Source: MGBC163016 sp964462135 (GTDB taxonomy: Bacteria > Actinomycetota > Coriobacteriia > Coriobacteriales > Eggerthellaceae). Taken from it: a stretch of 64,000 nucleotides of DNA. Below are positions 8,652 to 17,724 of this stretch, piece by piece. The stretch's first letter is position 1. Each line of letters starts with the position of its first letter. The stretch lies in contig CAYWWK010000003.1 in the NCBI GenBank assembly GCA_964462135.1, forward strand, positions 44,987 to 108,986, written 5' to 3'. Below the pieces are notes generated by a model. The model saw only the letters and a list, made by a program, of their open reading frames with translations, was not told the DNA's origin and searched no databases. Made by a program: the position numbers and the translations under genes.

Positions 8652-11249
8652 ATGCCTACATTCATCGAATCCTGCTGCTGTCGCGGAATCCAACCTGTGA
8701 ACATCGTGGAGAAGAGGCGCATCTCGCGCCCAGAGGCCGTGGGGATGCTGCTCAAGGACAGGGATGTCCCGCGATTCATCATCGCGCCCGATGGGTATGG
8801 CAAAACGCATGTGGCCTTCGAGTATGCAAGCATCATGTTCGCCTTCGAGCATGTCATTTGGATCAAATGCACTTCCCCCTGCTTCATCAGGGATCTTGAC
8901 TCCTCGCAACTCTACCCGGGAATGCTTGCCGCTGATGAGGGGGCGGCTCTCGTTATCTTCGATGGGCTGCCTGCGCTTGATCCCAAAAGGACGCAGCGGC
9001 TCTCAGGTGTCATCGACAGCTTGGTCAAGGCCCATTGCGAGGTCATCATCACCTGTGCACCCGCCTCTGACACCTTCGAGGCCTGCCAGCGCGATCGCGT
9101 GGTTGTCACCAGCAAGGACCTTCTTCTGGATGATTCCCTGATGGAAGCCTTGGGAAAGGAGGGAAAGAGTCAGGAGAGGATCCCCTGTCTTGCCTGGGGA
9201 CACGAGGGCTTTGATGGGCTCTTGGAGGGATGTGCTGCCGAGGAGATGCCGACGGAGAGAAGGGCCGCCATCTTCTTCACGCTCGCCGTGGGGAGGGGAG
9301 ATGTCTCAAGGTTCTCCGACATCTTCGAGGAGGGACGTGCCACAGAAGTGCTGGAATCGCTGGATCGCTATTACACGTATGCGGGAGTCGACACGCAGCG
9401 GGACCGCTTCGAAGCCGTGCCGATCCCTCCGGAAAGGCTGAAAGGAGTCCTTGCCGGTTCTCTGGATGAGATCGCACGCTGCACGCTCCAGGAGACGGGG
9501 GACGGATTCGCCTCATATATCACAGACGCGCTCTTGCATGCCGGCAACGCCAACCGCGCCGTCGCCTTCATGACGAAGTTCTCATCCCCCGAGGCGGCCC
9601 AGCATTGGTTTGAGCGACGCGGCTGGACGATGCTTTGCCAAGGAGAGGCGCTCTCAGTGCTCTCTCTTGCCGATCACCTGGTGAACGCGAAATGCCATAC
9701 GTTCCAGACCGACCTCATACGGCTGTATGCGCAATGGGCCTTGGATCGGAACCAGGAGGTGAGGCGGGGCGCCAGACAGATGCTCAAGCGCAAGGTGGGC
9801 GAGGGCTGGGAGCGCCTTGGGGTGCTCAGCCTGCTGGTGCGATCCACGATGGGAGACGTGGAGCCGGACATTTCCCTGAAACTTGCCGAGGAGCTTTCAG
9901 ACAAACCGTCCTTCGAGAGGCACCCAGACAGGAAGGAATGCTTCGATCTCTTCCTCTTCGCGAAAATGACCTTCCCGCTGTCCGTGGGAAAACTGCCGGA
10001 ATCGTCCCTCTTCTCGGATATCAGGACGCATGCCAGCACTGCTGATCTTGAATCAAGTGAGAGTGCCGTCAATGCCCTTCTGTGGGGATGCACGGGCCTT
10101 CTGGAAGGCATCCTTGGCGGTGCATTCGACCAAGGCTTCGAGGATGCATCTGCGGCTGATGAGGCTATCATGCGCATCATCAGCGCAATCACCGCCTGCC
10201 TTGACCGGATCGCCCAGAATCACCTGCTTCTGGAGCGATTCCAACTCTCCTTGGCGCTTCTGGGGGCGCTGGTCAATGGAGAGGACGAGCGGGTGGGACG
10301 GATCAAGGAGCAGATATCCGATGCGGCGTCACAGGCTTTGATGAAGGCGTATGCCAAACTGCGAGGTCAAAGACGCGAGCATGCGAGGAACAAGGAGGCC
10401 CATGCCGAGAGGCGCCATGCCTTCGAGCAGACCCATCCTGATATCTTCAGGTTGAGCGTGGCGAAGCCAGCGATGACGCTCTCATCGGCACCTCAGCTGG
10501 AGGTGAGGATGTTCGGGGGCTTGGAAGTGAGGATAGATGGAGAGATGGTCGATCCGCGCAAGCTGTCCCGCAAGCGCACGAAGACCTTGGTCTCGGTGCT
10601 TGCGCTCAACAAGGGGCGAGAGATTTCCCAGGATCGGCTCTGTCAACTCATTTGGCCTGACGTTGAAGCCGATACCCATCGCAACAGCTTCTATTCGGTC
10701 TGGGCATCGCTGAAACGAGCGCTTACCTACGGAGATGCCTGTCCGTATCTCATTCGGTCCCAAACGGGGTGCAGTCTGGATGCGCGGTATCTGTCGACGG
10801 ATATGGAGGGCTTCGATGCACTGTGCTCTTCGTTGGTGTTCGGGTTGGGGGGAAGCTCTTCCTGGGAGGACGCCTATGCATTGGCCACCACGCAGTTCTC
10901 AGGTGAGCTGTTGCCCTTCGAATCGGAATGCGACTACATCGGTGATGCGCGTGAGCGATGCCGGAACCGTCTGGTGGATGGCCTGATAGCGGCCAGCATC
11001 CGCCTGGGACGTGTTGATGAGCGCACGGGTTCCCTCTGGTTCGCGCGCGAGGCCCTGCGTAGGGATGGCAGGCGGGAGGACGTCTACATAACGCTCATGG
11101 AAGCCCAGATAGCAGCCAATCAGCGAGGCCCTGCCCTGGACACCTATTTCAGATGCCGGCGATTCCTTGCGGAGGATTTGGGGATAGACCCCTCTCCCAG
11201 GCTCGTTGAACTGTATCGTTCCATCATCGAATACGAAGAGGCGCTTTGA
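8652..11249 (+). CDS. Large P-loop / SARP-type transcriptional regulator
   Basis: Residues about 30-180 look like an NTPase of the STAND/MalT class, with a Walker A-like PDGYGKTH near residue 46. A long helical middle region (about 200-600) has weak repeat character. From about residue 615 a PhoB/OmpR-type winged helix begins (LEVRMFGGLEVRIDG, then SRKRTKTLVSVLAL and the recognition helix region ISQDRLCQLIWPD). A bacterial transcriptional activation domain (BTAD) follows to the end, near 720-865. This is the AfsR/SARP layout, known to activate gene sets in actinobacteria. AGGGGAGAGG lies before the ATG. Its targets are unknown; the neighbours are housekeeping genes, so regulation may be remote. 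Confidence 0.85.
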   Translation: MPTFIESCCCRGIQPVNIVEKRRISRPEAVGMLLKDRDVPRFIIAPDGYGKTHVAFEYASIMFAFEHVIWIKCTSPCFIRDLDSSQLYPGMLAADEGAALVIFDGLPALDPKRTQRLSGVIDSLVKAHCEVIITCAPASDTFEACQRDRVVVTSKDLLLDDSLMEALGKEGKSQERIPCLAWGHEGFDGLLEGCAAEEMPTERRAAIFFTLAVGRGDVSRFSDIFEEGRATEVLESLDRYYTYAGVDTQRDRFEAVPIPPERLKGVLAGSLDEIARCTLQETGDGFASYITDALLHAGNANRAVAFMTKFSSPEAAQHWFERRGWTMLCQGEALSVLSLADHLVNAKCHTFQTDLIRLYAQWALDRNQEVRRGARQMLKRKVGEGWERLGVLSLLVRSTMGDVEPDISLKLAEELSDKPSFERHPDRKECFDLFLFAKMTFPLSVGKLPESSLFSDIRTHASTADLESSESAVNALLWGCTGLLEGILGGAFDQGFEDASAADEAIMRIISAITACLDRIAQNHLLLERFQLSLALLGALVNGEDERVGRIKEQISDAASQALMKAYAKLRGQRREHARNKEAHAERRHAFEQTHPDIFRLSVAKPAMTLSSAPQLEVRMFGGLEVRIDGEMVDPRKLSRKRTKTLVSVLALNKGREISQDRLCQLIWPDVEADTHRNSFYSVWASLKRALTYGDACPYLIRSQTGCSLDARYLSTDMEGFDALCSSLVFGLGGSSSWEDAYALATTQFSGELLPFESECDYIGDARERCRNRLVDGLIAASIRLGRVDERTGSLWFAREALRRDGRREDVYITLMEAQIAANQRGPALDTYFRCRRFLAEDLGIDPSPRLVELYRSIIEYEEAL

Positions 11250-11295
11250 TGATGGAGATGTGGCATTCGACTGGCTATCAGGCTCATGCCTGTAT

Positions 11296-11332
11296 TAGAA
11301 TGTCTGTTCGTGCAAAGAGGCCTCGCCGAGGC
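11296..11332 (+). promoter_or_regulatory. Leader of secA: -10-like box and GC hairpin
   Basis: TAGAAT (11296-11301) without a clear -35 box, then a perfect GGCCTC-GCC-GAGGCC hairpin (11319-11333) about 38 bp before the secA start. There is no T run, so it is not an intrinsic terminator. It could be an RNA element in the secA leader, but this is only suggestive. Confidence 0.3.
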
Positions 11333-11370
11333 CCAACGAAAACCGCAGCAGAAGGATGAATCGCTACACC

Positions 11371-14151
11371 ATGGGAATACTATCGAAGCTGTTCACTATC
11401 GGAGAAGGCAAGCAACTCAAGAAGTACCAAGCGAAGGTCGATGAGATCAATCAGCTTGAGCCGCAGATGCAGGCCATGAGCGACGAGGAGCTCCAAGGCA
11501 TGACCGAGCGGCTGCGCAAGCGCTATCAGGCAGGGGAGACGCTTGATGATCTGCTCGTCGAGGCCTTCGCAGCCGTTCGCGAGGCATCAGTGAGGACCAT
11601 CGGGTTGCGTCATTTCGATGTGCAGCTCATCGGAGGCATGGCGCTCAATGCTGGTGAGATCGCTGAGATGAAGACAGGCGAAGGCAAGACGCTCGTCTCA
11701 ACGCTCGCTGGCTACCTCAATGCCATCCCCGGGCACAATGTCCATATCGTGACCGTCAACGACTACCTGGCGCGCCGCGACTCCCAATGGATGGGACGCA
11801 TCTACCGTTTCCTGGGAATGAAGGTGGGACTCATTCAGAATGGGATGCCGCCCGCCGAGAAGGTCCCCGCCTACCAGGCTGATGTGACCTATGGCACGAA
11901 CTCCGAGTTCGGGTTCGACTATCTGCGTGACAACATGGTGGTGCGCGCGCAGGACCGCGTTCAGCGCGGACACCATTTCGCGGTGGTGGACGAAGTCGAC
12001 TCCATCCTGATCGACGAGGCGCGCACGCCCTTGATCATATCAGGGCTTGGAAGCCAATCCTCTGAGACCTACAAGCGCTTCGCCGCGGTGATGCCCAAGC
12101 TCAAGCTTGACGAGGATTTCCAGATGGATGAGGCGAAGAAGACCATCAACGCCACCGAGGTCGGCCTTGACCGCATAGAGAACATGCTGGGTATCGAGGA
12201 TATCTACGCTGATCCATCGGCGCAGCTTGCCAACCATCTGCAGCAGGCCTTGAAGGCGCAGTTTCTCTTCCACCGTGATGTCGACTACGTGGTAGTCGAT
12301 GGGGAGGTCAAGATCGTTGATGAGTTCACCGGGCGCATCATGGAAGGCAGACGCTACTCAGAAGGTCTCCATCAAGCCATCGAGGCCAAAGAGCATGTGC
12401 GCATCCAGCAGGAAAGCCAGACCCTGGCGACCATCACGCTGCAGAACTACTTCAGGCTCTATGACAAGCTCTCAGGCATGACGGGTACCGCCATGACCGA
12501 GGATGCGGAGTTCCGGCAGATATACAAGCTTCCCGTCTTCGCCATTCCGCCGAATCGCCCCGTCCAGCGCAAGGACATGAACGATCTGATCTATCGGACC
12601 GTGGATGCGAAATTCAATGCGGTGGCTGATGATATCGCCGAGCGGCACGAGAAGGGCCAGCCTTGCCTCATCGGCACCGTTTCCATCGAAAGCTCCGAGC
12701 GGCTCTCACGTCTGCTTGACAAGCGCGGCATTCCCCATGAGACGCTGAATGCAAAGCATCATGAACGCGAGGCCCATATCGTTGCCCAGGCTGGTCGCAT
12801 AGGAGCCGTCACCATCGCAACCAACATGGCGGGGCGTGGCACCGACATCATCCTGGGTGGAAACGACGAAGTTCTGGCCGAGGACATCCTTCGCGAGCGC
12901 GGATTCGACCCCGAAGTCTCGCAATTGGACGAGGAGGGGAATCCGAACCCGCTTTTCGCAAGCGAAGCAGAACGCACCCGTGCCCTTGATGATGCCAAGA
13001 AGATCTGCGAAGAGGAGCAGAAGGAGGTGCTGCAGGCTGGTGGCCTGTGCGTGATCGGTACCGAACGCCATGAATCCCGACGCATCGACAATCAGCTTCG
13101 AGGTCGTTCCGGCCGTCAGGGCGATCCGGGTGTGACCCAGTTCTACCTCTCGTTGGAAGATGACCTGATGCGGCTTTTCGGCGGCAACAAGATGGAATCC
13201 ATCTCCGCCATGATGCAGAAGACCGGTCTTGAGGATGACATGCCCATCCAGGCTTCCATGGTTTCCAAATCCATCGAAAGCGCCCAGCGGCAAGTGGAGT
13301 CAATGCACTTCTCCGCACGAAAGAGCGTGCTGGAATATGACGATGTCATGAACCTGCAGCGCAAGGCAATCTATGAGGAGCGCAATGCCATCCTTGATGG
13401 CAAGGAATTCATCACGCGCTTCCCTGAGATCCTCCAGGATTCCGTCAATGCCATCGTCGCCGAGATGCTCGTCTCTGACGACGAGGATGAATGGGATGTC
13501 GAGGCGTTGGAGATATGGGCTGCGAACATGAGCGGCAAGGAGGGCTTTCGGGTTGCCGACGTCGACCATGACGAAGACCCCGATGTCGTTGCGGAGGCTC
13601 TCTACGATTACCTGCTGAATCTGTTTAATGCCAAGCAGGAGGCCTTCGGTGAGGAGCTCATGAAGCATCTGACCTCCCAGGTGATGCTTCGCATCATCGA
13701 CGCGAAATGGATGGCGCATCTCCAGGAGATGGATTATCTCAAGACGGGCATCGGCCTGCGCGCCCTCGGTCAGCGCGATCCTCTGGTGGAGTACAAGAAC
13801 GAGGCGTACTCCAGCTTCCAGGCCATGACCTCTGCCATGTACGATGACTTTCTGCGCACCATCCTCCGTCTGGAGGTGGCCCTCAAGCCCGCCTCGGAGG
13901 AGCCGCCTGAGGAAACCCGCTCTGATCTGAGCTACTCCAACCCCGAGGACAATCTCACTCAAGGGTCATCAGCGGCATCGCATGTCGCTGCCGCCAAGGC
14001 AGCCTCGGCAACCCCGTCTGTGCCCAAGCCCTCCTCGGGCAAGACGCAGACCATCGTCAAAGACAAGGAAGACCCCTTCGCCAATGTGGGTCGCAACGAT
14101 CCGTGCCCCTGCGGCAGCGGTCTGAAGTTCAAGAAGTGCCATGGTCAATAA
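11371..14151 (+). CDS. secA: Preprotein translocase ATPase SecA
   Basis: Motor that drives unfolded preproteins through SecYEG. Visible: Walker A in MKTGEGKTLVST, DEAD-type VDEVDSILIDEARTPLI, second helicase motor with TNMAGRGTDIILGG and QLRGRSGRQGDPG, and a C-terminal zinc-binding SEC-C motif NDPCPCGSGLKFKKCHG. The length of 926 aa is normal. The start is placed at 11371 (MGILSKLFTIGEGKQ) because family members begin here; an in-frame ATG at 11356 is possible. prfB starts within its last 11 bp. Confidence 0.97.
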   Translation: MGILSKLFTIGEGKQLKKYQAKVDEINQLEPQMQAMSDEELQGMTERLRKRYQAGETLDDLLVEAFAAVREASVRTIGLRHFDVQLIGGMALNAGEIAEMKTGEGKTLVSTLAGYLNAIPGHNVHIVTVNDYLARRDSQWMGRIYRFLGMKVGLIQNGMPPAEKVPAYQADVTYGTNSEFGFDYLRDNMVVRAQDRVQRGHHFAVVDEVDSILIDEARTPLIISGLGSQSSETYKRFAAVMPKLKLDEDFQMDEAKKTINATEVGLDRIENMLGIEDIYADPSAQLANHLQQALKAQFLFHRDVDYVVVDGEVKIVDEFTGRIMEGRRYSEGLHQAIEAKEHVRIQQESQTLATITLQNYFRLYDKLSGMTGTAMTEDAEFRQIYKLPVFAIPPNRPVQRKDMNDLIYRTVDAKFNAVADDIAERHEKGQPCLIGTVSIESSERLSRLLDKRGIPHETLNAKHHEREAHIVAQAGRIGAVTIATNMAGRGTDIILGGNDEVLAEDILRERGFDPEVSQLDEEGNPNPLFASEAERTRALDDAKKICEEEQKEVLQAGGLCVIGTERHESRRIDNQLRGRSGRQGDPGVTQFYLSLEDDLMRLFGGNKMESISAMMQKTGLEDDMPIQASMVSKSIESAQRQVESMHFSARKSVLEYDDVMNLQRKAIYEERNAILDGKEFITRFPEILQDSVNAIVAEMLVSDDEDEWDVEALEIWAANMSGKEGFRVADVDHDEDPDVVAEALYDYLLNLFNAKQEAFGEELMKHLTSQVMLRIIDAKWMAHLQEMDYLKTGIGLRALGQRDPLVEYKNEAYSSFQAMTSAMYDDFLRTILRLEVALKPASEEPPEETRSDLSYSNPEDNLTQGSSAASHVAAAKAASATPSVPKPSSGKTQTIVKDKEDPFANVGRNDPCPCGSGLKFKKCHGQ

Positions 14152-15229
14152 GGATATCGAAACAGCATCTTCCCGTTTGGAGGATGCCCGAGCCTATCTC
14201 AAGCTGGATGCACTGCACGAAGAAGTCCGTGCATTGGAGGAGCGTATGTCCCAAAGCGATTTCTGGGATGACGCCCCCTCGGCGCAGAAGGTGTCCAAGG
14301 AGGCCGCAGACATCAAGGATTCGATCGCTGAATTCGACGCTGCGGCCCAACAGCTGGAGGATGTCCAAGCCGCCTTCGAGCTGGCCCAGGAAGATGAAGC
14401 GTTCCTCAGCGAATACGAGGAGGGCATGGCTTTACTGGAGAAGATGCTTGACGGGCTAGAGGTGGCATCCTGGTTCTCGGGAAGATTCGACCGAGGGGGA
14501 GCCATTCTCTCCATCAATCCGGGACAAGGGGGCCTTGAGGCCCAGGATTGGACCGAGATGCTCTACCGGATGTATCGGCGCTACGCTGAGGCGAAAGGCT
14601 GGGATGTCACCGTCCTCGACCTGGTACCCGGAGAAGGCATCGGCCTTGACAAGGCAACCATCCAGATCGAAGGGAAGAACGCATTCGGGATGCTCACTTC
14701 AGAATCAGGGGTGCATCGGCTCGTGCGCATCTCGCCCACCGATGACAAGAAGCGCCGCCATACCACCTTCGCGGGGGTTGAGGTGCTTCCCATCCTGCCT
14801 GATGACATCGAAGTCGAGCTCAATCCCAATGATGTGCGTGTGGATGTCTACCGCTCTTCAGGACCAGGGGGGCAATGCGTGAACACGACCGACTCTGCGG
14901 TCAGGCTCACGCATATTCCCACCGGCATCGTCGTCACCTGCCAGAACGAGAAGAGCCAGCTTCAGAACAAGGAAGCGGCCTTCCGGGTGCTCAAGGCGAA
15001 GCTCTACGAGATAGAGGAGCGCAAGCGACAAGAGGAGATCGAGGGGCTGCGCGGGGACAAGATGGAAAACTCCTTCGGCAGCCAGATACGCAATTACGTG
15101 CTGTATCCCTATCAGATGGTGAAGGATACGCGCACGGGTCTGGAGACGGGCAACGTTGACGCGGTTTTGGATGGCGATCTTGAGGAATTCGTGATCGGCT
15201 ACCATAAATGGCTCGCCAGCCAGGGGTAG
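14141..15229 (+). CDS. prfB: Peptide chain release factor 2 with SPT tripeptide
   Basis: Ends translation at UGA and UAA. The 362-residue protein aligns well with RF2 throughout, including GPGGQCVN (GGQ at 243-245), THIPTGIVV and GSQIRNYVL. The stop-codon reading tripeptide, SPF in E. coli RF2, reads SPT here (198-200, in RISPTDDKKRRHTTF); the surrounding RRHTTFAGVEVLP is RF2-like, not RF1-like. The region after the start has no in-frame TGA, so the programmed +1 frameshift that controls RF2 in many bacteria is absent. The ATG lies inside the secA end (11-bp overlap), a common secA-prfB order. Confidence 0.95.
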   Translation: MVNKDIETASSRLEDARAYLKLDALHEEVRALEERMSQSDFWDDAPSAQKVSKEAADIKDSIAEFDAAAQQLEDVQAAFELAQEDEAFLSEYEEGMALLEKMLDGLEVASWFSGRFDRGGAILSINPGQGGLEAQDWTEMLYRMYRRYAEAKGWDVTVLDLVPGEGIGLDKATIQIEGKNAFGMLTSESGVHRLVRISPTDDKKRRHTTFAGVEVLPILPDDIEVELNPNDVRVDVYRSSGPGGQCVNTTDSAVRLTHIPTGIVVTCQNEKSQLQNKEAAFRVLKAKLYEIEERKRQEEIEGLRGDKMENSFGSQIRNYVLYPYQMVKDTRTGLETGNVDAVLDGDLEEFVIGYHKWLASQG

Positions 15230-15231
15230 CG

Positions 15232-15271
15232 AAAAAGGGCCTTCCCGGCATGTTCCAGCCCGGAAGGCCCT
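15232..15271 (-). terminator. Strong hairpin between convergent genes
   Basis: AGGGCCTTCCCGG pairs with CCGGAAGGCCCT (one bulged base) around a short loop. On the minus strand the stem is followed by TTTTT (complement of 15232-15236), so it is a classical terminator for the NifX-like gene. On the plus strand the tail is TCTTG and is weaker, but the stem may also stop prfB transcripts. Confidence 0.8.
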
Positions 15272-15306
15272 CTTGATTCCCGTTTGCCTATGGAACGCTG
15301 GCTGAT

Positions 15307-15669
15307 CTAGTGCGCGCAGGCATCCTCCATGGACATGAGAGCGCATTGACCCTGCAGGAAGCGTTGGACGACATCACCGACCATGGGAGTCTCGCGTTCG
15401 GAATAGACCTGGACGCCCGATGAGGTGAAGCGTGTCAGTGGAGGAATGCCCATGCCAACGGTCAGCATGGCGTCTATTCCCAATCCCAATGCGAAGTCAA
15501 TCACGCCTCCGCAGCCAACCGCATCATGGTCTGCGTTCTTCACCGCTTCGGTGGACACCACGTTGCCATCCTGGATATCCACGATGGTGAAGTAGGGAGC
15601 ATGGCCGAAATGGCCCGAGCGCATGCTGTTCAATCCATCTGCCGTTTCGCTTGGTATCGCCAGTTTCAT
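15307..15669 (-). CDS. NifX/NifB-type dinitrogenase iron-molybdenum cofactor domain protein
   Basis: A 120-residue single-domain protein of the NifX/NafY/YjdF-like fold, known to carry iron-sulfur or molybdenum clusters. It opens MKLAIPSETADGLNS, continues with HFGHAPYFTIVD, and has CGG in AVGCGGVIDFALGLGID plus a second Cys pair near the C-terminus. GAGGAGG lies 6 bases before the ATG. No nitrogenase genes are seen, so nitrogen fixation is not implied; stand-alone members are common in anaerobes. It is transcribed alone, between prfB and the transketolase genes. Confidence 0.85.
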   Translation of the reverse strand: MKLAIPSETADGLNSMRSGHFGHAPYFTIVDIQDGNVVSTEAVKNADHDAVGCGGVIDFALGLGIDAMLTVGMGIPPLTRFTSSGVQVYSERETPMVGDVVQRFLQGQCALMSMEDACAH

Positions 15670-15846
15670 GGAAGCCTCCTCATCGCCGCCGATGTGGCGG
15701 CATCGCCTTTATCCCCTGCATCATACAACACACAGCGTACCGGTGCGGCATGGCATTGCCCTGAAAGCCCAAATCCCCATCGGCAGAGCGCCTCTGTTCC
15801 GATAGAATTGGGATATCGTCTTCTGCGAACGTGAAGAGGGGTTCAT

Positions 15847-16689
15847 TTGGATGCCAAGGACTTGGGGATGCTTGCCGCGCGTATGCGCGAGGACATCGTC
15901 TCAATGATCTGCGAGGCAGGAAGCGGACACCCGGGAGGCTCCCTTTCCTGCATCGATATCTTGACCGCGCTCTATTTTGGCGGCGTGATGGAGCACCGGC
16001 CGGAAGATCCTGCCTATCCTCTGCGAGACAGGTTCATCCTGTCGAAGGGCCATGCAGCACCTGCACTCTATGCAACGCTTGCCCATGCTGGCTATTTCCC
16101 GAAAGAGGAGCTTCACACGCTGCGCAAGTATGGCAGTCGGTTGCAAGGACATCCCGACATGCACCTCGTTGCGGGCGTGGAGGCATCAACCGGCTCTCTT
16201 GGGCAGGGTCTTTCCATTGCCTGCGGGATGGCCTTGGGCCTGCGCATGGATGGAGTGCCTTCCACCGTGTTCGTCCTTCTGGGAGATGGTGAATGCCAAG
16301 AGGGGCAGGTGTGGGAAGCGGCCATGTTCGCCTCCCATCAAAGGCTTGACAACATCGTGGCAATCATTGATCGCAATGGCCTTCAGATAGACGGCCGCAC
16401 CCAGGATGTCTGCAATCCTGAAAGCCTGCCAGAGAAGTTCAAGGCTTTCGGTTGGGAGACGATGGAGGCGGATGGACACGACATACCTTCTCTCGTTGAT
16501 GAGCTGAACGCCTTCAAGGCCATGCGTGACGGCAGACCCAAGCTGCTGGCTGCCTCCACCGTCAAGGGTAAGGGTGTTTCGTACATGGAAGGTGTCGCGG
16601 GGTGGCATGGCAAGGCGCCAAGCGTCTCTCAGGCCGAAGAAGCCGTTCGGGAGATTCGAGCGACATGGGCTGAGAGGAGTCGTGGGTGA
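15847..16689 (+). CDS. Transketolase, N-terminal (thiamine-binding) subunit
   Basis: Together with the next gene it forms transketolase, which moves two-carbon units between sugar phosphates in the non-oxidative pentose phosphate pathway. The 280 residues carry GSGHPGGSLS, SKGHAAPALY and the thiamine diphosphate motif GDGECQEGQVWEA. A TTG start is used, with GAAGAGGGG upstream; no ATG suits. The upstream 177 bp separate it from a divergent gene. It overlaps the partner by 4 bp. Confidence 0.94.
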   Translation: MDAKDLGMLAARMREDIVSMICEAGSGHPGGSLSCIDILTALYFGGVMEHRPEDPAYPLRDRFILSKGHAAPALYATLAHAGYFPKEELHTLRKYGSRLQGHPDMHLVAGVEASTGSLGQGLSIACGMALGLRMDGVPSTVFVLLGDGECQEGQVWEAAMFASHQRLDNIVAIIDRNGLQIDGRTQDVCNPESLPEKFKAFGWETMEADGHDIPSLVDELNAFKAMRDGRPKLLAASTVKGKGVSYMEGVAGWHGKAPSVSQAEEAVREIRATWAERSRG

Positions 16690-17663
16690 TCAAGCTTGCA
16701 AGCCTTGAGGAAAGGCAGGTCAGACAAGCCACCAGGGCAGCATTCGGCCCTGCCTTGATCGAACTTTCCCAGGAGGGCGTGCCTGTGGTGGCGGTGGATG
16801 CCGACCTCACGGGGTCAACCACCACTGCGAAGTTCGCTGCATTCAGTGATGAGAATGCGAAGAGGCTTTTCAACGTGGGCATCGCCGAGCAGGACATGAT
16901 AGGCGTCGCAGCGGGTCTCGCTCTCACGGGAAAGATAGCCTATACGGGTTCTTTTGCCGTCTTCGGCACTGGCCGCGCCTACGACCAGATCAGAAACACC
17001 GTCTGCTATGCGAACCTTGACGTGAAGCTCTGCCCCACCCATGCTGGGGTGTCGGTGGGGCCGGATGGCGGCACGCACCAGATGCTCGAGGATATCGCGC
17101 TCATGCGCGCACTTCCCGCCATGAAGGTGATGGTTCCCGCTGATTACACCGCCGCCCTGTCCGCCATCAAGCTTGCAGCCCGGATTCCCGGGCCGGTGTA
17201 CGTGCGCATGGGTAGGGCCAGCGTCGCGTCGGTCTATGCTCCGGGAACCCAGATGGAATTCGGACGGGCCTTCGTGCTTCGCGAAGGATGCGACGTGACG
17301 CTCATCGCGTGTGGTGTTGAGATAGAGGAAGCGCTCAAGGCAGCTGATCAGCTGGCCTCCTACGGGATCAGCGCTGAGGTCATCGATGCCTTTTCCGTGA
17401 AGCCTCTTGATGAGCAGACCATCCTGACCTCGCTTTCGAAGACGGGGTGTGCCGTGGTGGCCGAAGAGCACTCCATCATGGGCGGCCTTGGAGATGCCGT
17501 GGCGCATCTGGTGGCATCGACCCACCCCGTTCCCTGCGAATTCGTTGCCGTGAAGGATCATTTCGGGAAATCAGGGGAGTTCGAAGAGCTCCTCAGCGCC
17601 TTCGCCTTGGACAGCGATGCCATCGTTGCAGCGGCGAAGGAAGCTGTTCGTCGCAAGGCATGA
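16686..17663 (+). CDS. Transketolase, C-terminal (pyrimidine-binding) subunit
   Basis: The 325-residue partner has FNVGIAEQDMIGVAAGLAL, whose Glu activates thiamine diphosphate, then GRAYDQIRN and the C-terminal transketolase domain with DAFSVKPLD. It starts at a GTG inside the stop codon of the previous gene, so the two chains are coupled. Split transketolases are typical of many anaerobic actinobacteria, Firmicutes and archaea. 1-deoxyxylulose phosphate synthase is encoded separately at 27.9 kb, so this pair is not DXS. Confidence 0.94.
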   Translation: MIKLASLEERQVRQATRAAFGPALIELSQEGVPVVAVDADLTGSTTTAKFAAFSDENAKRLFNVGIAEQDMIGVAAGLALTGKIAYTGSFAVFGTGRAYDQIRNTVCYANLDVKLCPTHAGVSVGPDGGTHQMLEDIALMRALPAMKVMVPADYTAALSAIKLAARIPGPVYVRMGRASVASVYAPGTQMEFGRAFVLREGCDVTLIACGVEIEEALKAADQLASYGISAEVIDAFSVKPLDEQTILTSLSKTGCAVVAEEHSIMGGLGDAVAHLVASTHPVPCEFVAVKDHFGKSGEFEELLSAFALDSDAIVAAAKEAVRRKA

Positions 17664-17724
17664 GCATAACTGTTAAAATAGAAAAGTTGCAGTTGAAAAC
17701 ACCAGTCGATACGGAGCATTTACT

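Noticed and set aside
13300..13962. Minus-strand 220-codon open frame
   Set aside because: Antisense shadow of secA.
14141..14300. Programmed +1 frameshift in prfB
   Set aside because: No in-frame TGA or slippery CTT-TGA site occurs near the start; the frame is open throughout.
15307..15669. Evidence for nitrogen fixation
   Set aside because: A single NifX-like domain with no nif genes nearby does not support it.
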